From contig JBBRVS010000002.1 of NCBI GenBank assembly GCA_038246645.1, positions 1 through 64,000 on the forward strand: a DNA stretch of 64,000 nt. The letters are read 5' to 3'. Positions within the stretch are counted from its first letter, which is position 1. Each line of letters starts with the position of its first letter. Below are positions 35,472 through 43,132 of this stretch, piece by piece. The notes under the pieces are model-generated. The model had not been told where the DNA came from and ran no database searches. It saw only the letters and a list, made by a program, of their open reading frames with translations. Source of the stretch: JAHCHG01 sp038246645. GTDB lineage: Bacteria > Acidobacteriota > Blastocatellia > Pyrinomonadales > Pyrinomonadaceae. Position numbers and translations under genes: made by a program.

Positions 35472-37484
35472 ATGAACCTTTTACAGTTACAAGAAGAAAT
35501 CAGGGAAAAAGTCAAAAAAACCGCTGCCGAAGTTTTTAACGTGGAAATCCAGCAGATCGCGACGGAAGTTCCGCCGAAAACTCAGTTCGGCGATCTGGCG
35601 TTTCCGGTTGCCTTTGAGCTTGCCAAGCAGATCAAACAGCAAACGGGAGAAAAGCAGAATCCCAGAATTATTGCCGAAAAATTTAAAACCGCGCTCGAAG
35701 AATTTGATTTTGTCGAAAAAATCGAGATCGCCGGTCCCGGTTATCTGAACATTTTCTACAACCGACCGAAATTTCTTGCCGAAAATCTTTCCGCCGAACC
35801 GCTTCCGAAACTGCGGCTGTCCGAAGATAAAACCGCAAAAAAGATTTGTATCGAGCATACTTCCGTCAATCCGAATAAATCTGCCCATATCGGACATGTT
35901 CGCAATTCGGTTCTTGGCGACACTTTTGTGCGAATTCTGCGGGCAAACGGTAAACGCGTTGAAATTCAGAATTATATTGATAATACGGGCGTTCAGGTTG
36001 CGGATGTTGTCGTCGGGTTTATTTATCTTTTGAAAATGAATCTCGATGATATTGTCGAACTCGCTGAAAAATTGAGCGTTGAAGGCGTTTCATTCGATTA
36101 TTACTGTTGGGATTTATATGCGCGGGTCGGGCAGGAATATGTGAAAGATGAAGAATTAAAAAAGAAACGCGCCGAAGTTTTGCATCTCGTCGAAGAAGGA
36201 AACAACGAAACGGCAAAGCTCGCCGATTTTGTTGCGACAAAAAATGTTTCCTGTATTTTGAACACGATGGAACGACTCTCGATTCGATACGATCTACTTC
36301 CGCGCGAATCGGAAATTCTGCATCTGCATTTCTGGCAAAAGGCGTTTGAAGAAATGAAGGCACGCGCCGTTATCAAACTTGAAACGACGGGAAAAAATGC
36401 GGGTTGCTGGGTGATGCCGACCGATTCGCACACCGGAAACGATGAACACGATTCCGATAAAATTCTCGTCAGATCGAACGGAACCGTAACCTACACGGGC
36501 AAAGACATTGCTTATCAAATGTGGAAACTCGGACTTCTCGGTTTGGATTTTAATTACAAACTATTCCATAAATACGAAAACGGAAAAGAAGTTTGGATCA
36601 CGACCGCCGAAGATTCCGTCGGGGAAGATATTCCCGCATTCGGACATTGCGAAACGGTTTACAACGTCATTGACTCGCGCCAATCTTATCCGCAAGAAGT
36701 TGTCAAAAAAGGAGTTGCGGTAATTTTCCCGGAAAAGGGCGAAGAAGCAAGCGTTCATCTTTCTTATGAAATGGTCGCGCTAAGTCCGGCGGCGGCGGAA
36801 GAATTGGGTTTTACATTGTCGGTTGAAGACAAGCAAAAATCCTTCGTCGAAATGTCCGGCAGAAAAGGTTTGGGCGTAAAAGCCGATGATTTGATAAATC
36901 TTTTGGAAGAAAATGCTCGGCGCGAGGTTCAAGCAAGACACGCTGATCTATCTTCGGAAGAAAAGAAAAAAATCGCCCATATCATCGCCATCGGTGCATT
37001 GCGTTATTTTCTTTTGAAATTTACGCGCAACACGATTATTATTTTCGATTTCAAGGAAGCGCTTTCATTTGAAGGCGAAACTGGCGTTTTTTGTCAATAT
37101 TCGGCGGTTCGTGCCAATTCGATTTTTAGAAAACTGAGCGAAAACGATCTGGTAAACGCGCAAAAATATATTTCCGAAAATACGGCAGAAATCACGGAAG
37201 TTTTTAATTCGGAGATCGGAAACGATATTTGGTCGGTGGCGGTTTTGGCTTCAAGGCTCGATGAAACCGTTGCACATTCAATTCACGCATCCGAACCGGC
37301 GATTCTGGCGAAATACACATTTAATCTGGCAAAGGCGTTTAATCTTTTCTATCATAATCACAAGATCATTGTCGAAGAAAACACCGCAAAACGTGCCGTT
37401 TTAATTGTCATTGCCGATATGATGCGCCGAAGTTTGACTGCCGCTCTGCAAACTCTCGGAATCGAGGTTCCCGAAAAAATGTGA
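35472..37484 (+). CDS. argS: arginyl-tRNA synthetase
   Basis: This 670-residue class I synthetase charges tRNA-Arg. It has the ArgRS additional N-terminal domain (about 1-110), then SVNPNKSAHIGHVRN carrying the HIGH motif. The KMSKS-equivalent loop is MSGRKGLGVKADDL. The C-terminal DALR anticodon domain has LASRLDETV and YHNHKI. The start is the ATG (MNLLQLQ); a TTG five codons earlier is less likely. It is followed by a heptamer array and then DAHP synthase. Confidence 0.96.
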   Translation: MNLLQLQEEIREKVKKTAAEVFNVEIQQIATEVPPKTQFGDLAFPVAFELAKQIKQQTGEKQNPRIIAEKFKTALEEFDFVEKIEIAGPGYLNIFYNRPKFLAENLSAEPLPKLRLSEDKTAKKICIEHTSVNPNKSAHIGHVRNSVLGDTFVRILRANGKRVEIQNYIDNTGVQVADVVVGFIYLLKMNLDDIVELAEKLSVEGVSFDYYCWDLYARVGQEYVKDEELKKKRAEVLHLVEEGNNETAKLADFVATKNVSCILNTMERLSIRYDLLPRESEILHLHFWQKAFEEMKARAVIKLETTGKNAGCWVMPTDSHTGNDEHDSDKILVRSNGTVTYTGKDIAYQMWKLGLLGLDFNYKLFHKYENGKEVWITTAEDSVGEDIPAFGHCETVYNVIDSRQSYPQEVVKKGVAVIFPEKGEEASVHLSYEMVALSPAAAEELGFTLSVEDKQKSFVEMSGRKGLGVKADDLINLLEENARREVQARHADLSSEEKKKIAHIIAIGALRYFLLKFTRNTIIIFDFKEALSFEGETGVFCQYSAVRANSIFRKLSENDLVNAQKYISENTAEITEVFNSEIGNDIWSVAVLASRLDETVAHSIHASEPAILAKYTFNLAKAFNLFYHNHKIIVEENTAKRAVLIVIADMMRRSLTAALQTLGIEVPEKM

Positions 37485-37487
37485 TTC

Positions 37488-37519
37488 GATTTTAGATTTT
37501 AGATTTTAGATTTTGGATT
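37488..37519. repeat. heptamer tandem repeat GATTTTA
   Basis: Four and a half copies of the 7-base unit GATTTTA lie directly after the argS stop codon. The last copy varies as GATTTTG. Confidence 0.85.
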
Positions 37520-37631
37520 GGCAAGGTAATTGCAACTTTATAAATTAGTTTGAGATTTTTGTATTTTTAGCTTGATTTTATTGGCAAAATGCTAAATTAT
37601 TCGGGCATTTTGCAAACTTTTTGAGAATTTT

Positions 37632-38666
37632 ATGCTTATTGTAATGAAATCCGACGCGACCCGTGAAGATGTCGAGCGCGTCGCGGAAATTGTTGAAAAA
37701 CTCGGTTATCGTCCGCATTTGATGCCGGGAGCGAGCCGGACAGCGATTGGAATTACCGGAAATCAAGGCGCGGTTGATCCGGCGCATTTTGAGAATCTTT
37801 CGGGCGTTGCCGATGCGATTCGCGTGACGAAACCTTATAAACTGATTTCAAAGGATTTACGTCCCGAAAAATCGGTGATAAAGGTTGGCAACGCGGAAAT
37901 CGGCGGCGATGAATTGGCGATTATCGCCGGACCTTGTGCGGTCGAAACCGTCGAACAAGTTTTTAAAGTTGCCGAAACGGTCGCCCGCAGCGGCGCAAAA
38001 TTCTTTCGCGGCGGCGCATTCAAACCGCGCACTTCGCCGTATGCTTTTCAAGGAAAAGGCGAAGACGGTCTAAAAATACTGGCGGAAGTGCGCGATCAAT
38101 TCGGTTTAAATATCGTCACCGAAGCGATGGATGAACACGGCATTGATCTGGTTGAAAAATACGGCGACTGCATCCAGATCGGTGCGCGGAATATGCAGAA
38201 TTTTTCGCTTCTGAAATATGCCGGAAAAACGCGCAAACCGGTACTTTTGAAACGAGGGCTTTCGGCGACACTGGAAGAATTTCTGCTCGCGGCGGAATAT
38301 GTGATGTCGGAAGGAAACTATGACGTGATTCTGTGCGAACGCGGCATCCGAACCTTCGGCACACACGCCCGGAATACAATGGATTTGTCGGTAATTCCGG
38401 CGGTTCACCGAATAACGCATCTGCCGATAATTGTTGATCCCTCGCACGGAACAGGCAGAAATTATATGGTAAATCCGATGGCTCGCGCCGGTGTCGCGGT
38501 CGGTGCGGACGGTTTAATTATCGAAGTTCATCCCTGCCCCGAAGAAGCTCTCTGCGACGGCGCACAAGCTCTTACGCCGGAACAATATCTTGAATTATTT
38601 GAACAAGTTAATGCAATTCACAGAATTCTGGCGACCGAACAGATGGAATTGATGGCGATTGGATAA
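37632..38666 (+). CDS. aroF: 3-deoxy-7-phosphoheptulonate synthase, type I beta
   Basis: This 344-residue enzyme condenses phosphoenolpyruvate with erythrose 4-phosphate, the first step of aromatic amino-acid synthesis. An N-terminal ferredoxin-like regulatory domain of about 70 residues (MLIVMKSDATREDVERVAE) precedes the barrel. The barrel carries IAGPCAVE, FRGGAFKPRTSPY, IQIGARNMQNF, LLKRGLSAT, IVDPSHGTG and EVHPCPEEALCDG. The regulatory domain suggests feedback control by an aromatic amino acid. The gene symbol varies between species. Confidence 0.95.
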   Translation: MLIVMKSDATREDVERVAEIVEKLGYRPHLMPGASRTAIGITGNQGAVDPAHFENLSGVADAIRVTKPYKLISKDLRPEKSVIKVGNAEIGGDELAIIAGPCAVETVEQVFKVAETVARSGAKFFRGGAFKPRTSPYAFQGKGEDGLKILAEVRDQFGLNIVTEAMDEHGIDLVEKYGDCIQIGARNMQNFSLLKYAGKTRKPVLLKRGLSATLEEFLLAAEYVMSEGNYDVILCERGIRTFGTHARNTMDLSVIPAVHRITHLPIIVDPSHGTGRNYMVNPMARAGVAVGADGLIIEVHPCPEEALCDGAQALTPEQYLELFEQVNAIHRILATEQMELMAIG

Positions 38667-38667
38667 A

Positions 38668-38815
38668 GTGAAAAAGCTTGAAGGTGAAAAAGTTTAAAAG
38701 TTTTGCTGCTTGCTGTTTGACGTTTTTAAATACAATTGAAAGCCCTAATTTATTAGCAAATTTCTTTAGAAATATGACTAAACTTTTTCACCTTTTCACT
38801 TTTATACGTTTTCAC
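38668..38815. repeat. partial inverted repeat with GTGAAAAAG units
   Basis: The left part (38668-38695) and the right part (38780-38815) share the 14-base inverted word AGGTGAAAAAGTTT and further GTGAAAA words. It lies after the DAHP synthase gene and before a broken minus-strand gene. Confidence 0.55.
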
Positions 38816-38822
38816 TTTTTTT

Positions 38823-39423
38823 CTATTTTCGGCAATTCGTATCAATCGTATTGGAAGCGATTGCCGTGGCAAAGCGATCTTCGTAATTTTTGGCAAAATC
38901 CTCGATATTTCGGCTGATTTTTGTGAAAACTCGACAGTAAAATTCTTCGTTATTGATTCGTTCATTGAGAAAAAGTATCGCGTTGACCTCGCTCCAATAT
39001 TCGCGGTTTTCCCGGATTTTCATCGGTTTTCGCGCCCTTTTTTTTATCTGATGAAACTTTTATCGTCAAAATGAAATTCTTATTATTTGCGTATTTTTCC
39101 CATTGATTACGTCCTAAATCGGTCGAGAGAAATTCGGTTTTCCATCTGTCGTATCTTTCCTGATATTTTTTCGGGATTAGTTCTTTGATGCCGCCGTCGG
39201 TCGGAGTTTTTATCAGGTTTGATTTAATAATGCCGTATTTATCGGAATTAAAATGTTCATTTTCAATAAATTGATTGGTTTCAAAGTGAAAACTTCGATT
39301 GAAAAGAAACGAAATTTCTTTTACTTTTTTTTCAAACTCCGATGTTTTAGCAAATGAATTTTGCCGCAAATAAATCAACAAACCTCCAACAAATACCAGT
39401 AGAAAAAAGCTGTCAGATTTCAA
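38823..39423 (-). pseudogene. unknown exported protein interrupted by a frameshift in an 8-base homopolymer
   Basis: The first frame (MKSDSFFLLVFVGGLLIYL, a signal or membrane segment, to FILTIKVSSDKK) breaks at the T8 run at 39038-39045 (A8 on the coding strand). Removing one base joins it to RENREYWSEVNAILFLNERI through EEFYCRVFTKISRNIEDF, about 200 residues in all. The family is not named. Charged, exported, with a WEKYANNKNFILTIKV core. The shift may be a sequencing error, a real mutation or slippage. Confidence 0.65.
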
Positions 39424-39500
39424 TCGAAATTTCCTCCGCGTTTTTGAAAAATATTAAAACTTTTGCTTTTTGTAATTTTAAACCCATACTAATCCTTACA

Positions 39501-39652
39501 AAGCAGGTGAGCAACATTTTAAGATATTATGAAAATTCTAAAAATCCCTTTAAACATCAGATTTAAGAGAGTTTAAGAGTTTTCTGACATTATCCATTAT
39601 CCATTATCCATTATCCATTTTGTATCCATTTTTAATTATCCATTGGTGCTTA
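39501..39652. repeat. AAGCAG...heptamer...TGCTTA element, copy 2
   Basis: This 152 bp element starts AAGCAGGTGAGC, continues TTTTAAGATATTATGAAA like copy 1, and ends in a TCCATTA heptamer array followed by GGTGCTTA. It accounts for much of the 335-base gap between the broken gene and the next minus-strand gene. Confidence 0.8.
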
Positions 39653-39691
39653 TTTAGTCAATTTTTCACGAAAATAATTTCATTTTTGTAT

Positions 39692-39743
39692 AAAAAAAGA
39701 AATCCGCGCTCGATCTCGAAGATCAAACGCGGACTTCTTTTTT
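39692..39743. terminator. terminator
   Basis: Arms AAAGAAATCCGCG and CGCGGACTTCTTT with an inner GATCT/AGATC pairing are bordered by A and T runs. It fits as the terminator of the minus-strand membrane protein gene that ends 16 bases away. Confidence 0.85.
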
Positions 39744-39758
39744 CGTTTCGCCTTTTGC

Positions 39759-40163
39759 CTATTTTGCCAAACGAAGTTTTAGAAAACTATAAAATTGAAT
39801 GTAGCAGCTGAGCATTGCCGCGACGATCAGCAGAGTCATCGGCATAAAGCGGAATTCTTCCGGCAGAACAACGCCTAAAGTTTGTCTGAAAATTATGCCT
39901 AAAACAATCGCAAAACCGAGAATCAGGCTTCTCCCGAAAAGCCAGTTTCGGAAATCGGGCTTTTCGCCCGTATATGCGAAATACGGCAAAACAGCGACCA
40001 TTATCAGCGTAATTCCCAAAAACACACTTTCAAAAGCAAATCCGGCTGATCGTCCGAATTCAATTGCCAGAAAAAATAGAACAAAAGAAGTATCAACCGC
40101 AAAACTTTTTTCGACTGCAACTTCTTCCTCTTGTATTTGTCCGATCTGAGCCGCCGTTTTCAT
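39759..40163 (-). CDS. four-span membrane protein of unknown function
   Basis: This 134-residue protein has a short acidic N-terminus (QIQEEEVAVEK) and four predicted membrane spans: VLFFLAIEFGRSAGFAF, VFLGITLIMVAVLPYFA, SLILGFAIVLGIIF and TLLIVAAMLSCYIQFYS. A loop containing TGEKPDFRNWLFG joins the middle spans. No family is recognised. TAGGAAA precedes the ATG. It lies downstream of the XRE regulator on the same strand with an 80-base gap and its own terminator. Confidence 0.7.
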   Translation of the reverse strand: MKTAAQIGQIQEEEVAVEKSFAVDTSFVLFFLAIEFGRSAGFAFESVFLGITLIMVAVLPYFAYTGEKPDFRNWLFGRSLILGFAIVLGIIFRQTLGVVLPEEFRFMPMTLLIVAAMLSCYIQFYSFLKLRLAK

Positions 40164-40242
40164 AGTTTTATTTTCCTAAACAAATTAATTAATCAGGTAA
40201 ACAATGATTTTGCTTTTTACCTTTTTACTTTTGCCTTTCTGT

Positions 40243-40641
40243 TTATTTATCTTCCGGTTTGCTGAACTGCGTATAAGCGACGCGGAAAAGTTCGGACAAC
40301 GCTTTAGCTGTTTCGGGCGTTAAATTTTTGTCGGCACGAAGATGCGCTTCGACAATTTCCGGCATCGCTTCGTGCGGATAATAAACGACCGCTTCGACAT
40401 CTTCGCTTCTGCCCTGCTTTTTCATCACCCGGTCAACCGGCATATCGAGCCAGCTTGTTAAACGTGCGATGTTGTCGGCATCCGGCTTGCCTGTTCCGTT
40501 TTCGATGCGCGAGAGCGTCGAAGCCGAAACCTGTGTTACGTCCGCCACATCACGCAAACTTAAACTTAATTCTTCACGACGGCGTTTGATGGCGCGTCCG
40601 AGTTCTTTCGTGTTGATTAGACTTTCGTTTTTGTAACCCAT
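40243..40641 (-). CDS. XRE family transcriptional regulator
   Basis: This 132-residue protein has a Cro/C1-type helix-turn-helix at about residues 8-66 (LGRAIKRRREELSLSLRDVADV, then VSASTLSRIENG). A C-terminal helical part of about 60 residues probably dimerises. The start is the ATG with GGAGA upstream. It is transcribed away from the SWIM-Rad52 gene across a 248-base gap that contains three similar palindromes (40722, 40792, 40811). It likely represses itself and the Rad52 gene. No protease-linked domain is present, so the inducing signal is unknown. Confidence 0.88.
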   Translation of the reverse strand: MGYKNESLINTKELGRAIKRRREELSLSLRDVADVTQVSASTLSRIENGTGKPDADNIARLTSWLDMPVDRVMKKQGRSEDVEAVVYYPHEAMPEIVEAHLRADKNLTPETAKALSELFRVAYTQFSKPEDK

Positions 40642-40721
40642 ATTTTTTTCTCCAATACCTGTATTCATTTTTTGGTTTCAGAAATTGTTTATTGTAAAAA
40701 ATTTCTCAACCGTCCTCTACG

Positions 40722-40736
40722 TGAAACAATGTATCA
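40722..40736. promoter_or_regulatory. operator-like palindrome O1
   Basis: TGAAACAATGTATCA is an imperfect palindrome with half-sites TGAAAC and GTATCA. It is one base from the reverse complement of the site at 40792 and probably binds the XRE regulator. Confidence 0.65.
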
Positions 40737-40791
40737 CAAACATATTTTAGATGCAACACCCCGTTTCACGCTTGCAACAAAATAAATGTTC

Positions 40792-40806
40792 TGATACAAT
40801 GTTTCA
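40792..40806. promoter_or_regulatory. operator-like palindrome O2
   Basis: TGATACAATGTTTCA reads on the other strand as TGAAACATTGTATCA, matching O1 in all but one base. It lies about 85 bases before the Rad52 ATG. Confidence 0.65.
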
Positions 40807-40810
40807 TAGA

Positions 40811-40824
40811 TGAAACGAGTATCA
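40811..40824. promoter_or_regulatory. operator-like palindrome O3
   Basis: TGAAACGAGTATCA keeps both half-sites with a spacing one base shorter. It lies 5 bases after O2, so two dimers could bind side by side. Confidence 0.55.
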
Positions 40825-40889
40825 TTTAATCTGGTAGTAAATAGTTGCAAATACAACAACTTGCAATTGACAAAGGAAGGAAACAAAAG

Positions 40890-42110
40890 ATGACCGCAAT
40901 AGCAGAAGAAAAAAATTTAACGGAAAAACGGGAAAAAAGAGCCAAATCAATCGCGGCGATGGGTTTGGTCAATCGAACGGGCGATAAATTTGTCGTTTCA
41001 ACACCTTCTCTGCGCGGCAGACAAACGAATTATGATGTCTGGCGCGACGAGGCGGGTGTTATCCGTTGCAATTGTTTGGAGTATGAAGAAGCGGCTGTCG
41101 GCGATTCGAAATTTCGGTGCGAGCATATTTTAGCGGTAAAATTCGCTCTGGTCGCAAAAAATACCGAATCAGCCACAAAACAACCTTTACGGATGGAAAC
41201 TCAAACGGAAGTCAAATCCGAAGAAGTTGTTAAAGAAGACAAAATCGCTACTGAGTCGCGCAAGTCCAAACGCGGCGAACAGAGGTCGGATTTAATTGAG
41301 GAGAATTTTTCGATAAACGGACAGATCGAAACGAATAAAACTCCTGAATCGAATCAACTTGCGAACACACAAGGAGAAATAGAAATGAACCAAGAACAAG
41401 TTAAAAATCAGGAAACGGCGGCAATCGAACAGCCGACAAATGTTTTGAATTTTACCAGCACACTGCACGAGCTTCGTAAACACGTTGACCCGAATCTGGT
41501 CAAACAGCGCGAAGGCTGGCGCGACCGCAACGGCAATGTCCAGATGGTTGATTATGTCGAATGGCACACGGTTGCCGACATTCTCGACGAAACCGCGCCG
41601 AACTGGACACACACGATCCGCGCCGTTCAGCAAATCGGCGATATTTTCGCGGTAACGGTTGCCATTACAATTGACGGAATCACGCGCGAAGGTCTCGGAA
41701 CCGGCACGGCGCATTCGGAAATGGGCATCAAAAAAGCCGAACATGACGCTTTAAAGCGCGCCGCCGTCAAATTCGGCATCGCCCGCGATCTTTACAAAAA
41801 AGAATCCGACACAATCGAACGCGAGGGCGCAGTTCCGTTTGATAATCAAGGTAGCGGCGGCAGTAATGAATTTCCGAACAATCCGATTGCGCGAAGTCTT
41901 TCCGATCTGGTCACGGCAAAACAACTCGGAATGATTCGGGCGATTGCCAGAGAAATGAATGTTGACCCGGACGAAGAATGTCAGTCAGTAATGAACTGCA
42001 AAACCGACGAACTTTCAAAACGGGCGGCTTCGGCTTTAATCCAGCATTTGCAGGATATGCAAAAAGGTCAGATCACGGAAGTTCAAACGCCGCTCCGACG
42101 CGCCGGCTAA
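40890..42110 (+). CDS. SWIM zinc-finger/Rad52-like single-strand annealing protein
   Basis: This 406-residue protein has a SWIM zinc finger (C60, C62, C77, H79; VIRCNCLEYEE...RCEHI) after a short basic start. A charged, low-complexity linker spans about 90-185. A Rad52/Rad22 domain follows at about 190-305 (KQREGWRDRNGNVQMVDYVEWHT as two blocks, then GTGTAHSEMGIKKAEHDALKRA and FGIARDLY). Rad52 proteins anneal complementary single strands during repair or recombination. The chosen ATG follows AAGGAAGG. A second in-frame ATG (codon 166, at 41385) follows AAGGAG at ideal spacing and would give a 241-residue Rad52-only form. The XRE regulator is divergent. Confidence 0.85.
   Translation: MTAIAEEKNLTEKREKRAKSIAAMGLVNRTGDKFVVSTPSLRGRQTNYDVWRDEAGVIRCNCLEYEEAAVGDSKFRCEHILAVKFALVAKNTESATKQPLRMETQTEVKSEEVVKEDKIATESRKSKRGEQRSDLIEENFSINGQIETNKTPESNQLANTQGEIEMNQEQVKNQETAAIEQPTNVLNFTSTLHELRKHVDPNLVKQREGWRDRNGNVQMVDYVEWHTVADILDETAPNWTHTIRAVQQIGDIFAVTVAITIDGITREGLGTGTAHSEMGIKKAEHDALKRAAVKFGIARDLYKKESDTIEREGAVPFDNQGSGGSNEFPNNPIARSLSDLVTAKQLGMIRAIAREMNVDPDEECQSVMNCKTDELSKRAASALIQHLQDMQKGQITEVQTPLRRAG
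41371..41387 (+). promoter_or_regulatory. internal ribosome binding site and start within the Rad52 gene
   Basis: AAGGAGAAATAGAAATG sits inside the linker region and is in frame. The AAGGAG core is 8 bases from the ATG (41385). The predicted product starts MNQEQVKNQ and contains only the Rad52 domain and C-terminus. Confidence 0.6.
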
Positions 42111-42416
42111 AGAGTTCTTTAAAAAATTAAATCTGCTTAGTTTTGGGTAGATCAATCTAACCAAAACTCTCAGATTTTTTCACTTTTGAGTTGTGATAAA
42201 TGACCGTCCTGCTTTCTCCAAAAAGCCAGATAATAACCTCGCTCACAACTCAAATCCTCTCACTTTTATCCTTTTATAATTGGACAGACTAAACCAACGG
42301 TTAAGCAAGCGGTCTTTGACCGCGATTCACCAATAATAATCGGTAATTCGCGGTCAAAGACCGCTTGTTTAACGATAGCTTGATTTTTTTTTGCTCAATT
42401 AATAATAAATTAAATT
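42111..42416. repeat. palindromic element family A, copy 2, in a gene-free spacer
   Basis: Arms at 42300-42325 and 42348-42373 (beginning GTTAAGCAAGCGGTC) pair over 26 bases with one mismatch and match the element at 12913. The remainder of the 306-base spacer (42111-42299) shows no gene or clear signal. Confidence 0.85.
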
Positions 42417-42887
42417 GTGGAGAATAAAATCAGTATTCCTGAGAATTTTGAAAAATTAGTCGGCGAATGGCGCGGCAGCAACAGTTTGCACGTTTCTTGG
42501 ATGGAAGGTGATCCGGTTAAGAAATCGGATTCAAACGCTACGGTCGAAACAGCAGCGATGAATCGTTTTTTAAAAATCGAATATACGTGGGTTTTTGAAG
42601 AAAAACCGCAAGCCGGCATTTTACTTATCGGAAACGAAAAAGATTCCATCAAAGCAGTTTGGATTGATTCGTGGCACAACGGCGATAAATTTATGAATTG
42701 CGAAGGAACTGTTGAAGAAAATTCAATAAACCTCAAAGGTTTTTACAAAGTTCCCGATCATCCCGATTGGGGCTGGAAAACGGAAATAACTGTTCAAGAC
42801 GAAAATTCCTTCAAGATCATAATGCACAACGTAACGCCCGAAGGCGAAGAATCTCTGGCAGTCGAAGCCGATTACACCAGACAATAA
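42417..42887 (+). CDS. DUF1579 family protein
   Basis: This 156-residue protein fits the DUF1579 family, a beta-rich lipocalin-like group. It has LVGEWRGSNSLHV near the start, then MNRFLKIEYTWVFE, and GFYKVPDHPDWGWKTEI toward the end. No signal peptide is seen. The start is a GTG (MENKIS) followed at once by the conserved region, with no ATG nearby upstream. The function is unknown. Confidence 0.75.
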   Translation: MENKISIPENFEKLVGEWRGSNSLHVSWMEGDPVKKSDSNATVETAAMNRFLKIEYTWVFEEKPQAGILLIGNEKDSIKAVWIDSWHNGDKFMNCEGTVEENSINLKGFYKVPDHPDWGWKTEITVQDENSFKIIMHNVTPEGEESLAVEADYTRQ

Positions 42888-42896
42888 ATCAAAACC

Positions 42897-43013
42897 GTAC
42901 CGCCAACGTCCCGCTGGCTGTCGTGAGTGCGTTCCGCACTCGTGTTCACTTTTCGAAAATGAATACGTGAGTGCGAGACGCTGCCACGACAGCCGCCGGG
43001 ACGGCGGCGGTAC
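42897..43013. repeat. 117 bp palindromic element C
   Basis: The outer arms begin GTACCGCCAACGTCCCG and are mirrored at the right end, with inner small hairpins (GAGTGCG/CGCACTC). It is GC-rich beside AT-rich genes. Only one copy was seen in this window. It separates DUF1579 from a VOC remnant. Confidence 0.8.
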
Positions 43014-43034
43014 AATAGAATAAGCAGCAAAAAT

Positions 43035-43127
43035 ATGTCGGAAAATATGATGCCTGTTCACGGGCAGATTTGCTGGAACGAAATGGCTACTTCGCGGGCA
43101 TTAAATTTTTTTGTATTTTTAACCTAA
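43035..43127 (+). pseudogene. VOC (glyoxalase-like) N-terminal remnant
   Basis: A 30-codon frame reads MSENMMPVHGQICWNEMATS and then loses resemblance. The PVHGQICWNE[LM]AT segment is the typical opening of a VOC/glyoxalase protein of the two-domain antibiotic-resistance-like type. The gene stops before any metal ligand, and the next gene's stop codon is six bases away. The rest appears deleted. Confidence 0.6.
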
Positions 43128-43132
43128 AATTA

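Noticed and set aside
39592..39646. possible CRISPR-like array
   Set aside because: The units are 7 bases long and contiguous with no spacers.
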